A DNA stretch of 64,000 bases from Takakia lepidozioides. Taxonomy: Eukaryota > Streptophyta > Takakiopsida > Takakiales > Takakiaceae. Below, piece after piece: positions 22,340 to 33,300 of this stretch (within the stretch, counting starts at the first letter, position 1; the number at the start of each line of letters is the position of its first letter). The stretch is from assembly GCA_030704615.1 (NCBI GenBank), contig CM060732.1, positions 1,302,001 to 1,366,000 of the forward strand. Direction: 5' to 3'. The notes beneath the pieces are model-generated. The model ran no database searches and was not told the origin of the DNA. It worked only from the letters and a program-made list of their open reading frames with translations. Position numbers and translations under genes: made by a program.

Positions 22340-23454
22340 GTACTTGAAATGTGAACTGTGAGAGCTTCAATTTGTTTTTGTGGACCCAATTTCACCTTCT
22401 CGTTAATGCTAGATTTGCAGGAGCATCTTTTCATGCCTGCAAAAACACCGGAAGGCACTTCTTTGGCATGGAAGGAGATGCAGAGCTCTTTTCTAGCGAG
22501 CTTGAGCAGCTTGCATTGGGCTCTACATCTGCCCCCCACACAGAGGTAGTTTTCGAGGAGGCCGACGTTCCTGACGAAGATCTGGACGTGGACTCTGATT
22601 TTGAGTGTGAGTAAGTCGTGTTTGTTGTCGTGCAATCAGGTATTGCATTCCATTGCATCTTTCCCGCATTGTTCCAATGATTGCTTCAATTACAAATTTT
22701 GCAATTGTGACTTCTAACACCATTCCGCTTGTTGCGTTTCAGAGTGCGGCACCAATCATCAAATCACCAAACATCTTTCGGTTTCCAAGGATACTACATG
22801 ACTCCAAGTCCGTGGTTACCACTTGCCTATTTACGCGGAAGCATGCGCACGTGTTTTGTCCATCAATCAACCTGTTCACCTTGGGGGGCATGGCAGAGAA
22901 AAATGTGGCGGACGGGCTGGCGTATATGTAGATAATATTGCTACAGTGTCTGGAAGTAGTTCCTCTGCAACCTCGGGTAGTTCATGGGGTTGATGTAGAC
23001 TGGCTTAATAAATGGAGTTTTGCATTGCAAGTTTTGCCAGTCTGTTCTACTGTCTTCTTTTCACGCATACCACAAAGCAACTTTAGGGATTTCCTGGTGT
23101 ATGTCTAGAGATCGTCAAACATTGGAAAGTGTATGTGAACTGGGAGAAATGAACTACGTTAAAAAAAAGGTATCGTTCATGTTCATTACGCAACCGGACA
23201 TTATACTCTGTGAAATATCCTGTGCTCGAAAACCATCCACAAACCTCCCCTGGTTTCACGACTGAATCGGATTTGGATGAGGGAGCAGTCCTATCGGAAA
23301 ATAAAGTTGAAAGATATGTGCCGCGGTAATCGCCTTCCGTTCCGCGGAAATAGGTGGCTTCCGCGGAATTAGGGCCTGTACATGGGAAACCTTGCTGACG
23401 TGGCGTAAGCCTGGCTGGGCTCACGCGCTCACAGGCTCACGCGGAAGCATTCCC
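22340..23454. mobile_element. element C: left-truncated relative of element A
   Basis: The right end reads inward (reverse complement) GGGAATGCTTCCGCGTGAGC, followed by more GTGAGC repeats and the CCGCGG/ATTAGG block (23321-23390), matching the terminal consensus of elements A and B. About 840 bp inside this end lies a methyltransferase exon. In element A the equivalent exon ends about 800 bp inside the right end. The left limit is uncertain (intron-like sequence begins near 22340), and no left terminus or target duplication was found. Confidence 0.65.
22421..22935 (+). pseudogene. methyltransferase C-terminal exons, second copy (element C)
   Basis: After a TTTGCAG acceptor at 22420 the frame reads GASFHACKNTGRHFFGMEGD and continues to an acidic tail ending DLDVDSDFECE. 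This is closely similar to element A at 13171-13365, which ends DALDVDSDFSCE. Motif I glycine-threonine-glycine would be completed by the preceding exon, which is absent here. As in element A, a GTAAGT directly follows the tail, so TGTGA|GTAAGT may be a donor rather than a stop. A possible next exon is 22741-22935 (starting VRHQSSNHQTSFGFQGYY). Sequence divergence from the A copy shows the two are not a recent duplication. Confidence 0.7.
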
Positions 23455-23519
23455 CGAGGTCCAACCAACGAACATGCCAGATGGAATAAGCAAGGTGAGA
23501 CCTGCACTTCATTTGCTCA

Positions 23520-23723
23520 TTGGCGTGTTTAAATGCATGTGCATTTTCGAGGGAGTTCATTAACAAACAAAATATGTTTGTGGGGGATGGACAGGAATCT
23601 TGGGAGGCTCTCATAGCGGGTGAGAGGGACGGGCTGAAGGCGGAAAGCGTGGACTCAGGGTCATCATCCTCCAAATTGGAGGGTAGCTCACACTCATCGG
23701 ACGAGTCCTCTTCGGATGAGTGA
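23520..23723 (+). CDS. short acidic open frame, unknown
   Basis: 67 codons ending in a Ser/Asp/Glu-rich tail (SGSSSSKLEGSSHSSDESSS). The middle reads MFVGDGQESWEALIAGERDG. It begins just outside the right end of element C, in the same direction. It could be the last exon of a gene disrupted by element C or of another transposon. No function is assigned. Confidence 0.3.
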   Translation: MACLNACAFSREFINKQNMFVGDGQESWEALIAGERDGLKAESVDSGSSSSKLEGSSHSSDESSSDE

Positions 23724-23934
23724 AGGGATGACTTCAGTTTATGACTTTAGTTTATGTTTGGGATGTTTGAGACTTCGCTTTTTGTATATGTATTTTTCGG
23801 TTGTCATCTCATTCATACCCTCGACGTTGTGGCATCTTGCAAATGTTGACTCATGGGATGTGTAGATTAGAGTACACGTTGCAAGCATCAACAACCATGG
23901 CACTAAACAAAAGCGGGGAACAAATGATCCAAAA

Positions 23935-24500
23935 AATAAAAAACCCCACCCCAAATCGTAGGCCACCCCAGCGCGACCGGCCTGTTGCCCCAGCAACCCC
24001 TGCGACGCCCAAAGGGTCACTGCGACGGCTCTGTGACCCCTGGGGATCGCAACTGACCCCCACAACGTCACTTCGGCGACGCCGAGGCGTCGCCCGCTGC
24101 ATGGCCAAGATACCCCATGCAACGACCCCGCAACGACGCTCGTTGCGACGCCACGACGTTGCCATTGCGTCTCCACTGCGACACCCTGAGGTCACAGCGG
24201 AGACGCAAGGGGTGGCTACAAATGGCAGAGCCTGCAACCCCCCGACATTGCAATGTAGCAACGCTGGCATGCTCTTGTGTCACTGCGGATTGCGATACTG
24301 CTGTGTCCCAGGTTAGGGCCAGGGGGGTTGGTCAGCTTGCGACCCCCCTACATCGCTAAATTGCGTCGTTTTGGGAGTGACGTCGGTGCGACCTCTCGAC
24401 GTCGCAATTTCTTCCCAGCGCGCCCTCGTGCGCTAGAGTAGTTTTGCTGGAAATAGCGTCGCGGGGGTGTCGCTAACCCCCCCCCCCCGGGAAAAAAAAC
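23935..24500. repeat. GC-rich GCGAC/GTCGC-dense block
   Basis: About 560 bp with an unusually high density of GCGACG/CGTCGC pentamers on both strands, in surroundings that are otherwise AT-rich. It ends in a C-run (24476-24488) next to an A-rich stretch. It looks like a non-autonomous element rich in subterminal repeats, but I found no convincing terminal inverted repeat or target duplication. Confidence 0.45.
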
Positions 24501-24592
24501 AAAAAACGCTCTAGTGTCCAAGCCCCTCAAAGATCAAGCAATGGATGGGGGCCCATCCAATGCCATGGTTCTCTTGCCGATGACACTGGGAT

Positions 24593-25365
24593 GAAAGGAG
24601 GCGGAACCCCATTGGCAGGTCACGGAGAAAAGACGTAGAGAAGGAGATCTTGTCATTTGGTCACAAAAGACCAATCTTGATGTACCCCGCTTAGTCAAAA
24701 TGGAGGAGGCCTGGGCCACTTTCCCGTTTTCAAGCGAAGAACTCCTTCAACTTGATTGCCCCAGCATTGCAGTGGCCTGCCAGCTTGAACTTCATACCTT
24801 CACCAATCTCACAATCTCTGGATGGGCACCTAGATGCTTATGCGAGAGAGAAAGCTGCAATTTGTGTTACTCCACTCCTATACACCCATACCGGTCCGAT
24901 TACAGGAACCTCATGCTAACAAATGACAGAGAAGGTTTCCAGTCCTTTTGGGTGACAGATAGGGGGGGAGACAGACATTTCCAAGCAGTCCAATCTGGAA
25001 ACGCAAGAGAACTTGCTTTTAACATCATGGTGGATATCCTCAAAGCCCTATCCCCCTCTGTGGTGTTGACTAACTCCAGGTTCATATTGGGATCATGATA
25101 GAGAATAGCAGTTTGCAAGCTGACCTTGCAATTATTCATGTACTGCCAATTATCTTTTATGCAGACCTTGTCATTGCTGAAGGACTTGTTCATTGCATCT
25201 GGGTCTCCAAAGACCTACCTTTCCTACAAGGTTAAAAACCCTTGGGTTCTAGCAAAATGCTTATCCCTCTCTCTTGAAGGACTAAAAATGGTGGATGAGT
25301 TGCTTCGTCTCCAAAAAATCCATAATATCCAGATAAAGGCAATAGTATCGAGGAGCTCCGGCTGA
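24593..25365 (+). CDS. hypothetical open frames upstream of element B
   Basis: A frame open from 24593 to 25098 reads EGDLVIWSQKTNLDVPRLV, an internal MEEAWATFPFSSEELLQLDC and ALSPSVVLTNSRFILGS. A second frame at 25126-25365 reads TLSLLKDLFIASGSPKTYLS and ends VSRSSG eleven bases before the left target duplication of element B. The opposite strand of 24900-25193 is open too and faintly resembles the LINE ORF1 C-terminal region in this window, so a decayed LINE fragment is an alternative. No domain is recognised. Confidence 0.3.
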
Positions 25366-25376
25366 CTCAAGTACTC

Positions 25377-25387
25377 TCCCCGAGCTC
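25377..25387. repeat. left 11-bp target duplication of element B
   Basis: TCCCCGAGCTC, matching TGCCCGAGCTC at 27874-27884 in 10 of 11 positions. The length equals that of element A's perfect duplication. Confidence 0.65.
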
Positions 25388-26164
25388 CAGGAATGCTAAT
25401 TTGTGAGCCTGCTCATGAGCTCACGTGAGCCTGTGAGCTTGCTTAGGCTCATGTGAGCTTGGGAAACGGCCGGCCCCATAACCGCGGGTGTTTCACCTAA
25501 TTCCGTGGATTTCTGTCACGTGGCCGTTGAATCGTGCATAGAAAATGAAATGCAAATCCCATAACCGAGTATTGACCGAATATTGACCAAATATTGACCG
25601 CAATCAGTATGTGAAAGAAAAAATGGATATGGAAAATTTGATGCCCCAGTTACAAGAAATGTGGTGGCCCTCTTGAAAGTCATTTGTCTTCTCCAATATA
25701 TATATTATGTCAAATTTTGTTGTATGAATGAAGTTGCAGACATCTTCAACTAAATGAAACTGACTTTGAACCAGCCATCAAAGGCCTTAACAATATGTAA
25801 ATACAAAAGTCATCCTGACTCGGAAGATGAAGACATACTAGTAGAGCTATCTCATGCAAGAACTGCAATATCATTTATGAATAATCTAGCCCGAGAATAG
25901 GAATGTCCACGCAAGGGGTCGGAGGAGAGTGGAAAAGGCGAAGGATACATGGACAGCTCTTTCGCCATTGCCTCCGCATACACAAGCAGCTGGTAGGAAT
26001 GTGGTGGACTTTGAAGAAACGTTTGGGAAAGCGAAAATGGCACCATTCATGTGGCATCAAATAAACTCCTGCAAGACAACAAATATTGAGCAGGCTCTCA
26101 AAAGAGATACCGCAGTGTGGCCCCCCTTTTTGAGCCACCATAAAGCCTTTCCAGGAGGAGAGAT

Positions 26165-26658
26165 ATTCTGTGGTAGTTGAAGCCCACATAATATATGTGT
26201 TCATGACAGACTCTATGAAACTATTTGTCTCGGGGAAACCCTACTATCCTCCATGCAATGTGGCCCTCATTTTCTTTTTATTGCTTCATAATGCCCTACG
26301 AGGAGGAGAGGTTTTATGTGGGTGTTGAAGCCCACATAATATCTCTCTGTCAATTAGAGGCAGTATGACCCTCATTTTCTTTTTATTGCTTCATAAAGAC
26401 TTGCCAAGATGAGAGATATTATGTGGGTGTTGAAGCCCACATAATATCTCTCTGTCAACCAGAGGCAATATTGTGGCACTCATTTTCTTTTTATTGCTTT
26501 ATAATGTCTTACCAGGAGGAGAGGTTTTATGTGGGTGTTGAAGCCCACATAATATGTCTCTGTCAATTAGAGGCAGTGTGGCTCTCATTTTCTTTTTATT
26601 GCTTCATAAAGCCTTTCCAGGAGGAGAGATATTACGTGGGTGTTGAAGCCCACCTAAT
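26165..26658. repeat. dyad array B1, five copies, about 105-bp period
   Basis: Copies begin at 26165, 26313, 26418, 26526 and 26631. Each has TTATGTGGGTGTTGAAGCC followed by CACATAAT. The centre is TTGAAG rather than TTGACG, so the palindrome is slightly broken in the middle. Spacers share CATTTTCTTTTTATTGCTTC and CCAGGAGGAGAG. Confidence 0.85.
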
Positions 26659-26889
26659 ATCTGTGTCCATGACAGACTATATCCTGAACTAAGATATCAT
26701 GTACTTCCAGGGCACTGACCCTTTTCCAATTGAGTACCACTATGATGGAAACCACGAAGATATTTTATCTCTTATTGCATGTCTTCAATATGCATAATTT
26801 CCCGTGTTTTTTTTAATTTCATTTGATGATATTCTGAAATAGTTTAATTACTCATTTTGGATGTCCTATTGTTTTTGCAGTCATTGCCT

Positions 26890-27630
26890 GTTATATGGGC
26901 GTTGATGCCCACATAATTCGTGGACCTCCCGCAAGTCCTCCAATGACAAAAAACAAAAAAAAAACAAAAAAAACAACCAAGACTTTCAAAAAACAATTAC
27001 TATAAAATGTGAGGACTTATGTGGGTGTTGACGCCCACATAATTCGTGGACCTCCCGCAAGTCCTCCAATCCAAACAAAAAAAAAAAAAAAAACCTAAAT
27101 TTTTCAAAATATTTTAAATATAAAATATGAGGACTTATGTGGGCGTTGACGCCCACATAATTCGTGGACCTCCCGCAAGTCCTCCAGTGACCACCCAAAA
27201 AAAAAAAAAAAACCCTTAAAATTTTCAATTATTTAATATAGAGTATGAGGACTTATGTGGGCGTTGACGCCCACATAATTCGTGGACCTCCCGCAAGTCC
27301 TTGAGTGACCACCCAAAAAAAAAAAAAAAACCCTTAAAATTTCCGATTATTTAATATAGAGTATGAGGACTTATGTGGGCGTTGACACCCACATAATTTA
27401 TGGACCTCCCGCAACTCCTCCAATGACCACCCAAAAAAAAAGAAAAAGAAAAAGAAAAAAAGACTTACGTGGGTGTTGATGCCCCATAATTCGTCAATCT
27501 CCCGCAAGTCCTCCAATGACACAATAAAAAGCAAAACTTTCAAATTATTTTGGAAAAAAAACAAAAACATATCATAACATAACATAGCTTTGTGAGGTCT
27601 AGGATTTATGTGGTCGTCACGCCCACGTAA
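26890..27630. repeat. dyad array B2, seven copies, about 118-bp period
   Basis: Copies begin at 26890, 27016, 27134, 27252, 27370, 27464 and 27604. The copies at 27134 and 27252 are perfect over 26 bp with arm TTATGTGGGCGT, centre TG. Downstream of most copies comes TCGTGGACCTCCCGCAAGTC, then a run of 10-17 A. GAGGACTT just before the dyad and AAGTCCTC after it form a second, outer inverted repeat, so each unit could fold as a nested hairpin. Confidence 0.9.
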
Positions 27631-27873
27631 GTCCTCACACCTGATTATAGGCACATAATGAATGCACCAATACGATTCCAATTTTCCAAAGGACACTGCT
27701 GGTATTCTCGCGGGAATAGGTCTGCCTTTGTCCTCGGGTATAGGCCCCATTTCTAATCCTGCACTACTCTGCGCTCACAACCACTAAGCGTGACGCCCAA
27801 GCTAACGCTTAGTGGGTCAAGCGTGAGCCTGGGCTCATAGGCTCACGTGAGCAGGCTCATGGCGTAGCTTCCC

Positions 27874-27884
27874 TGCCCGAGCTC
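27874..27884. repeat. right 11-bp target duplication of element B
   Basis: TGCCCGAGCTC; see 25377-25387. Confidence 0.65.
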
Positions 27885-27959
27885 GGGCAAGCAGCACCAG
27901 GATCATTCTATCACCTTCATTATTCCAAAAGAAACAGTGGAGTCACCCCCAATGGTAAG

Positions 27960-28440
27960 CATACGAAACCATGTTTGCTTTGGACCCTCTTTCTCTTTGC
28001 CCCAATCCTACGCGTGTGTGGGCCGCTCTGGTGTATGTTTGCTCTCTTCCCATGACTAGATTGCTACCTTGTTGGTGGGGCAGTTATAAGGTCTATCCCC
28101 TCAACTTCTCTATCATCAAGTATCTCCCAATGGTTCTTTCGTGGGACCTACCTGTGGGTAATTTAATTGTACACAGAGCCAGCAGAAAACAATTCATTGA
28201 AAAAAATAGAGGAAGGAAGAGGGAGGGATGCATTGAAGTATTAGCTTGGAGACTGCCATGTGCTCCTCCATTGGGATTCAATGGATATCCACTCTCGTAC
28301 ACGGATAAACGCACCAAATTCTTCTTTTCTGGTACCTGGCCATCAAATCACGAAAGAACTGTGGGCCAAGAATTAGGATACGAATTAATTTCTCTCTGCA
28401 CTCCTGGAACGTGAGGGGTCTAGGATCAATCACTCAACAT
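27960..28440 (+). pseudogene. LINE fragment, ORF1/ORF2 junction and endonuclease start
   Basis: The plus strand reads PPLGFNGYPLSYTDKRTKFF, matching PPGFHWVSSLPHTDKRLRF in the full-length LINE (43636-44037). After a frame change it reads FSLHSWNVRGLGSITQHPS, the typical start of a plant L1 apurinic-like endonuclease (SWNVRGL). It stops at 28440, where an opposite-strand LINE piece begins. Confidence 0.7.
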
Positions 28441-28621
28441 CCTTCAAGATAGCTGGATTGAGGCGCTTGAAATAACCTCTCCCCCTGACTCTATCACCTG
28501 GGGATTGGAATTTGATTTCTATTTCAGTATGATTAAACCCCGGGAGGATGGGTTTGAGAGGAATTTTTTTGGACCATCCATGCAAGGCTGCTAAGCAATA
28601 AATCCTATCAAGCCGAGCCAA
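28430..28621 (-). pseudogene. LINE fragment, end of endonuclease domain, inverted
   Basis: MARLDRIYCLAALHGWSKK on the minus strand aligns with MARLDRFYSSLNLVQW of the full-length LINE at 43077, and PILPGFNHTEI with PILQGFDHALV. It lies head-to-head with the plus-strand LINE piece, so the copy was inverted internally. Confidence 0.75.
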
Positions 28622-28639
28622 AAACTGGGTTTAGGAGTG

Positions 28640-29272
28640 TCATTTAAATGGGCTATTGTTACACTACATGACATATTAACAAAATGTATGACAAATTTTT
28701 ATACATGTAACGATACACATATGCAAAAGTGTTGGAAAATGGGTCTAGGAGTGTCATTTAACTAGGCTAGTATCACATTTGATGTTGATATTTCATACTG
28801 ACAAAAGTGCATGGCCTAATTTTAGTCGGATATCAGATACGCCTCTTAAGTTGATAATGCATACAAGTGTATGGCTCATATAAGCCATACACTGGTGTCA
28901 AAATGTGCAAGAGTACATGTGTTACGGATTATGGTCATTAATTCATATCTACTAGTGACACATTTTACGTCAATATTTAATGAACCTGTTTACAATCTTA
29001 CACATCAAAACATTCTTTCTTTCATAGCTAAGTTAAAAGTCATTTGAAAACAAAACAAAACTCATTGAATGATACATAAACACGATATTAAAGCATTATT
29101 CGTACATATTGATATTACTCATCGTGATATATCAAGTTCATACTAAATAATAATCATATACGCATCGTGATATTACGCACATATATCAAGTTCATTAACA
29201 AAATATATTAAGGATACTTTAACAAGAATGTAGTCGATTATGTATATATTCTTCCATTTTGTATGTTATTTC
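28640..29272. other. AT-rich gene-free stretch
   Basis: AT-rich, with two diverged copies of GGTCTAGGAGTGTCATTTAA (28631 and 28742). No gene is seen. Confidence 0.5.
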
Positions 29273-29580
29273 CAGTGTTGTAACCGGTCTTGCCGGTATT
29301 CCTGGGTATCAATAGTAGGTATGAGCAGGTTCTTCGAGAACCTACCAATCGGATAGGTGGTAGGTCGAATACCAGGGCATACCATGGATTTCGGTTTGGG
29401 GCTCCCATTTCGTATTAGGCTGTTACCATTAGTGTGCGGCTATGAGAGCTTAATATTCATACTGCAGGCACGGATCGCTGGAGATTTGGGTAGGGTCTCG
29501 CAAACACTAAAGGCACATAATGGGGGTGACGGCTCCATAGGATATCTCTTTTGTTGGACTTTGGTTTAGGGGCACATTTA
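29273..29580. mobile_element. possible hAT-like MITE end
   Basis: CAGTGTTGTAACCGGTCTTG followed by several GGTAT/ATACC repeats resembles the left end of the MITE at 54764 (CAGTGTTGTACTGGTATG). No matching right end or target duplication was found. Confidence 0.35.
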
Positions 29581-29837
29581 GGCGTACATACCTGCTAAGT
29601 TTTCCAATACGAAATAGGATCAGTTTGAGGGCCGCAGCTGCTAATAAGTTGCTCCTTCCTGTTTCCACTCTCTCTTGTCTGACTCATGTTTTAGTTTGCA
29701 TTGCCCTTGGTTTAGCAATGAAATCTGTGTTCAATTTGGTGCTATTTGAGTATATTTGATGGTGGTGAAAAATATTGATACCTGTATTGATATTCAACTG
29801 ATATTTAAAAAATGAACCCATACTATTGATACCATAT

Positions 29838-30339
29838 ATTATAGCCAGCAGCCCAGCCCGGGCATGAGGACGGGAGCCCGGGCCGGGGCACTAGCCTGAA
29901 ATGGCTTGTACGCCAGCATGGCGTAGAGGACGTGGCGCAACGGGCAGGTGGGAGGCTGGGCAGCCACGGCACTATCCCCTAGGCCCGCAGCTTGAGAGCC
30001 GAGCCGAGCCGAGCCGGCCCGGCCCGGTTTGCGAAGAATAAATGCAAACGCACATGTCACGTCGGGCGGAGCGTGCGATGGAATCGGGGCGATTGCAAGA
30101 GCAGCTCTCAGACATGCCTGCGTCGTGCTCTGGCCGTGTTGCTGCCCGATTTGTGGCAAAGCATTCGCTGCTACGTTCCATGTACGCAACTCCCAAGTAG
30201 GGGAAGGAGCAGTGGTGGCAGAGTTTCTTTCTTGCGTGGTCCAAGATTGTGGAAGTTGAAGTCTCCACTGGAAGTCCATGAGCTATGCTGGTGAAGTATT
30301 CCACAACGGGAGACGGAGAAGGGGGGACAGCAGGCTGTA
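29838..30339 (+). promoter_or_regulatory. GC-rich promoter/5' leader of the sigma-factor gene
   Basis: 29838-30130 is strongly GC- and CpG-rich (GCCGAGCCGAGCCGAGCC, CCCGGGC repeats) in an AT-rich neighbourhood. It lies immediately upstream of the start at 30340. An in-frame stop at 30292 precedes the first ATG. No convincing TATA box was placed. Confidence 0.4.
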
Positions 30340-33300
30340 ATGTTCAGGACTCCTCGAAGAGATTGGCGATACTGGATTTGTATGCCAGTGAGGAGGATGA
30401 CAAGTGTGGCTACATCTTGTTCTACACACTTGGGGCAATACCAACCCATTGCAGAGTATGCTGACATTGGAGCATGGAATGTGGATGCCCCTGTTCCGTC
30501 TGCTTGCTATATTTCACCTGCTGCGCAATGTCGGGTCATTTTTCTGTCGAGGGAGCTGCCGGCAACAAGGGGAACACTTCACATGGAACAATCAAAATCG
30601 CTATCGCTGTCGTCTGTTAGGTCGGGATGTTTTGTACCACTTGACGGACAGACTCATCCTCAAAACTTTTCCTTAGGGCTCACACAATGGAGTAGGAGAG
30701 ACCAGCAGGGGTTCCGACCACTGATAGCATTTGACGATGCTGGGACATTATGTTCCCCTCGCATGAGGTGTGGATTCGAAGAGATCAGACGGCAAACATT
30801 TTCTGGCACCACGTCAACTTGGATCGGAAAAGGTCTAGAACAAAGTTTTTATTCAAGAAGCCAGAGAGAGCCATGGATTTGTTTGAGCTGGCCCCCATCA
30901 GCAGTGACGGATAAAGAGGCACTGCCCTCCCATCAACTTGTGATGCATTGCGGCCCTATCGGCAGCTCCAGAGGAAGTGCAGTTGCTGAGAGAAGCTCTC
31001 CTGTGGAAGGGGTGAATCCCAAGATGAGGAATCATATAACAGATAATAGAAACTTTGCTGTGACAGAGAGGGTGCTGGTTGAGGATTGTGACAGATGTAT
31101 TGGAAAAAGAGATACTTATACCGAAAAGAACTGCAGGAAAGAGGAGTTTCCCAGGAACAGGCGAAAGAAGTTGAAGTTGCATAGCCAAGGTAGTGCAGAT
31201 TCTGCAAAAGCCTACAGAGCACAGGACATGTTTGCTAATTGCCGTAAGACCCCCTTGCAATCGTCACAGGTTTTTCTTCTTCTTTTTTCTCTTGTTTCCA
31301 AATTCAGCGATGAATGCTTGCAATGGTGTTCTCGATAGTCTTTCGCACATTGACCAGTAAATGCCTGAACACTATCCAAACCGCACATAAGATTTGAGAG
31401 TTGTGATTGCATTCTGACTGGTGTGATCATCCCAATAAAACTGACTAGGGAATTAGTCTCACACTGTGTGTTTGCTTATGTTTGTGAAGCAGAGACCTGT
31501 AGCTGAACTTCAGAGTGATGAGGAATCAGGTGAAGGCTGCAGAAGATCCTCAACAATGTGGACAAATGTAGCTGGTGCCTGCTGTCCACTTACTCCTGAA
31601 GAAGAGGTTGCATGTGCTGCAGATGTCCAGGTAAGCTCTTGGTCTAATCATGTTGTTTCTTGTTTCAGACTCGGAGTAGCTGAAGACAGTTACAAGCCTT
31701 GTATAATTGAACTCACATTACCAACTGGTGCCTGCAGTCTTCTCTGGGAATCTGGCATACTGACACACAGCAGAGGGAAATATTCGTAGACTTGTAGCCT
31801 GGTCATAGACCTCCTATTGATTTGAAGATGCATGGAGCACGTATTTCTAATGTCTCTATGCACTACTGGCCCTATGTGGATGCAAACATCACACTTACTC
31901 AGGTATAAACAGTCAAGCAAAGCAACTGCCATGTTTCTTCAAAATGTTTTGAAGGACTAAGGTAAGTCTGTCTTAAGTGTTTGTTGCTGAAAATTGCGAC
32001 ATCCTTCCAGGATTTGCTTGTTCTCCAGAACAAGAAGGAGGAGTTAGAAGCACAACTTGGACGGATGCCGACAGAGCAAGAGTGGGCAGATGCTGTGGGA
32101 ACCTCCCTCTGCCATCTCTATGCCAGGTTCTGACATACTCCCCTGCAATTCCACAAAGAGACAAGACACCTTACTGGTTGAAATTTCTGTCATCTATGAA
32201 AGCATATGCCTCAGATAATTTCAAGTCTCAATCATCAGGGCTGTATTCAGAAATTTGATTTATCCAAAACAAGTCAGAAACTCTTCTGCTTGCTGAAAAC
32301 AATCATATATTACTGTTTTCGTGCAATCATTCTTTGACGCACTCTGATCTCACAGTAGAGATAGCTGTAAGACAAACAATCAGCATATCAAAGTTTTAAT
32401 GCAAGGCCTTGTTTTTTGATTTGCCAGAATTGGAAAGGGGCGGGCTGCAAAGAGAAAGATGATTGCAGCAAATTTGCGTTTAGTCGATTCAGTGGCTGAG
32501 AAATTTCATGGTCGGGGACTCTCCCACTGGGAGCTTTGCCAGGTATCAACCCTTCCTCAATTCCTTCTGGATAGGTTCAAGCAGTACCAGGAGAAAATGT
32601 AACCATTAGACTTGCACTGGTTTAACATCGGAAACTTGAGTGTTCAAAAGGAGGCCCAATGTGCCTATGGGTCCACCTGGTTTTGAAACGGAAAGAAGGC
32701 TAGAAAAAAGAAATTTATTACGTTTGACGGGGGCCCAAGGGACTGGCTAATTGCTGCGGTGCTTATATACAGCTGGTGACAATCCTGTCACAGATTGGCT
32801 GAGTATTGATGTAAGGGCTGGGCCCATCATACTTAGAAGCTATATGAAGCATTGCAAGACCTATTTCTTGCATCTAGTGAGGTTTCCACAGAGGAGAACT
32901 TGTAAAACTGAAGTCAATTCTGTTTCTCATAACCATAGTGTCGATTGGGATATGCATAAATTTCAGAGACAAGGAAAGTCACACCTCTTGGCATTGTCAT
33001 GATCCTCTCGATTTACACATACATGGGCTGGAGAGAGAGGCCCTTTGAGAGAGAGAGGAACCACTGCAACAAACCTTAAGGACTACTCAAGCATGGCACA
33101 AAGGCGGAACGCCTGATGTAGGTAAGCCACAAGGCACTTTGAGTCTCATAGCTGAAGGCCTCTGCCATGGAGGGTGTCTCTACAGAGAGAGGTTCCCTCT
33201 GGGACAGTTGCTGTGGTGGCTGGCATTTACCTCTTCTCCCTTCAGCCAAGGTCGCCTTTTGTGGGAATGTAGTTTACTTGCATGTTTGCCCCTGGTCTGT

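Larger units (their letters stand above)
25388..27873. mobile_element. element B: 2.5-kb non-autonomous relative of element A
   Basis: The left end (C)AGGAATGCTAATTTGTGAGC and right end (reverse complement GGGAAGCTACGCCATGAGC) match the terminal consensus of element A. Both ends continue inward with GTGAGC/GCTCAC repeats, including GAGCTCACGTGAGC near 25414 and GGCTCACGTGAGCAGGCTC near 27840. The CCGCGG and TAATTCCG/CGGGAATAGG blocks follow. An 11-bp target duplication with one mismatch flanks it. There are no coding regions; the interior is two arrays of dyads (26165-26658 and 26890-27630). Confidence 0.75.

Noticed and set aside
23739-24316. Open frames of 139-171 codons on both strands
   Set aside because: They overlap completely in the GCGAC-rich block and follow its pentamer repetition; not protein-like.
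30340-30700. Alternative frames in sigma exon 1 (for example RLAILDLYASEEDDKCGYIL) as separate genes
   Set aside because: They are open in short stretches only, whereas the chosen 310-codon frame joins exon 2 in phase. I keep them as composition-driven shadows, though exon 1 is poorly conserved and less certain than the rest.
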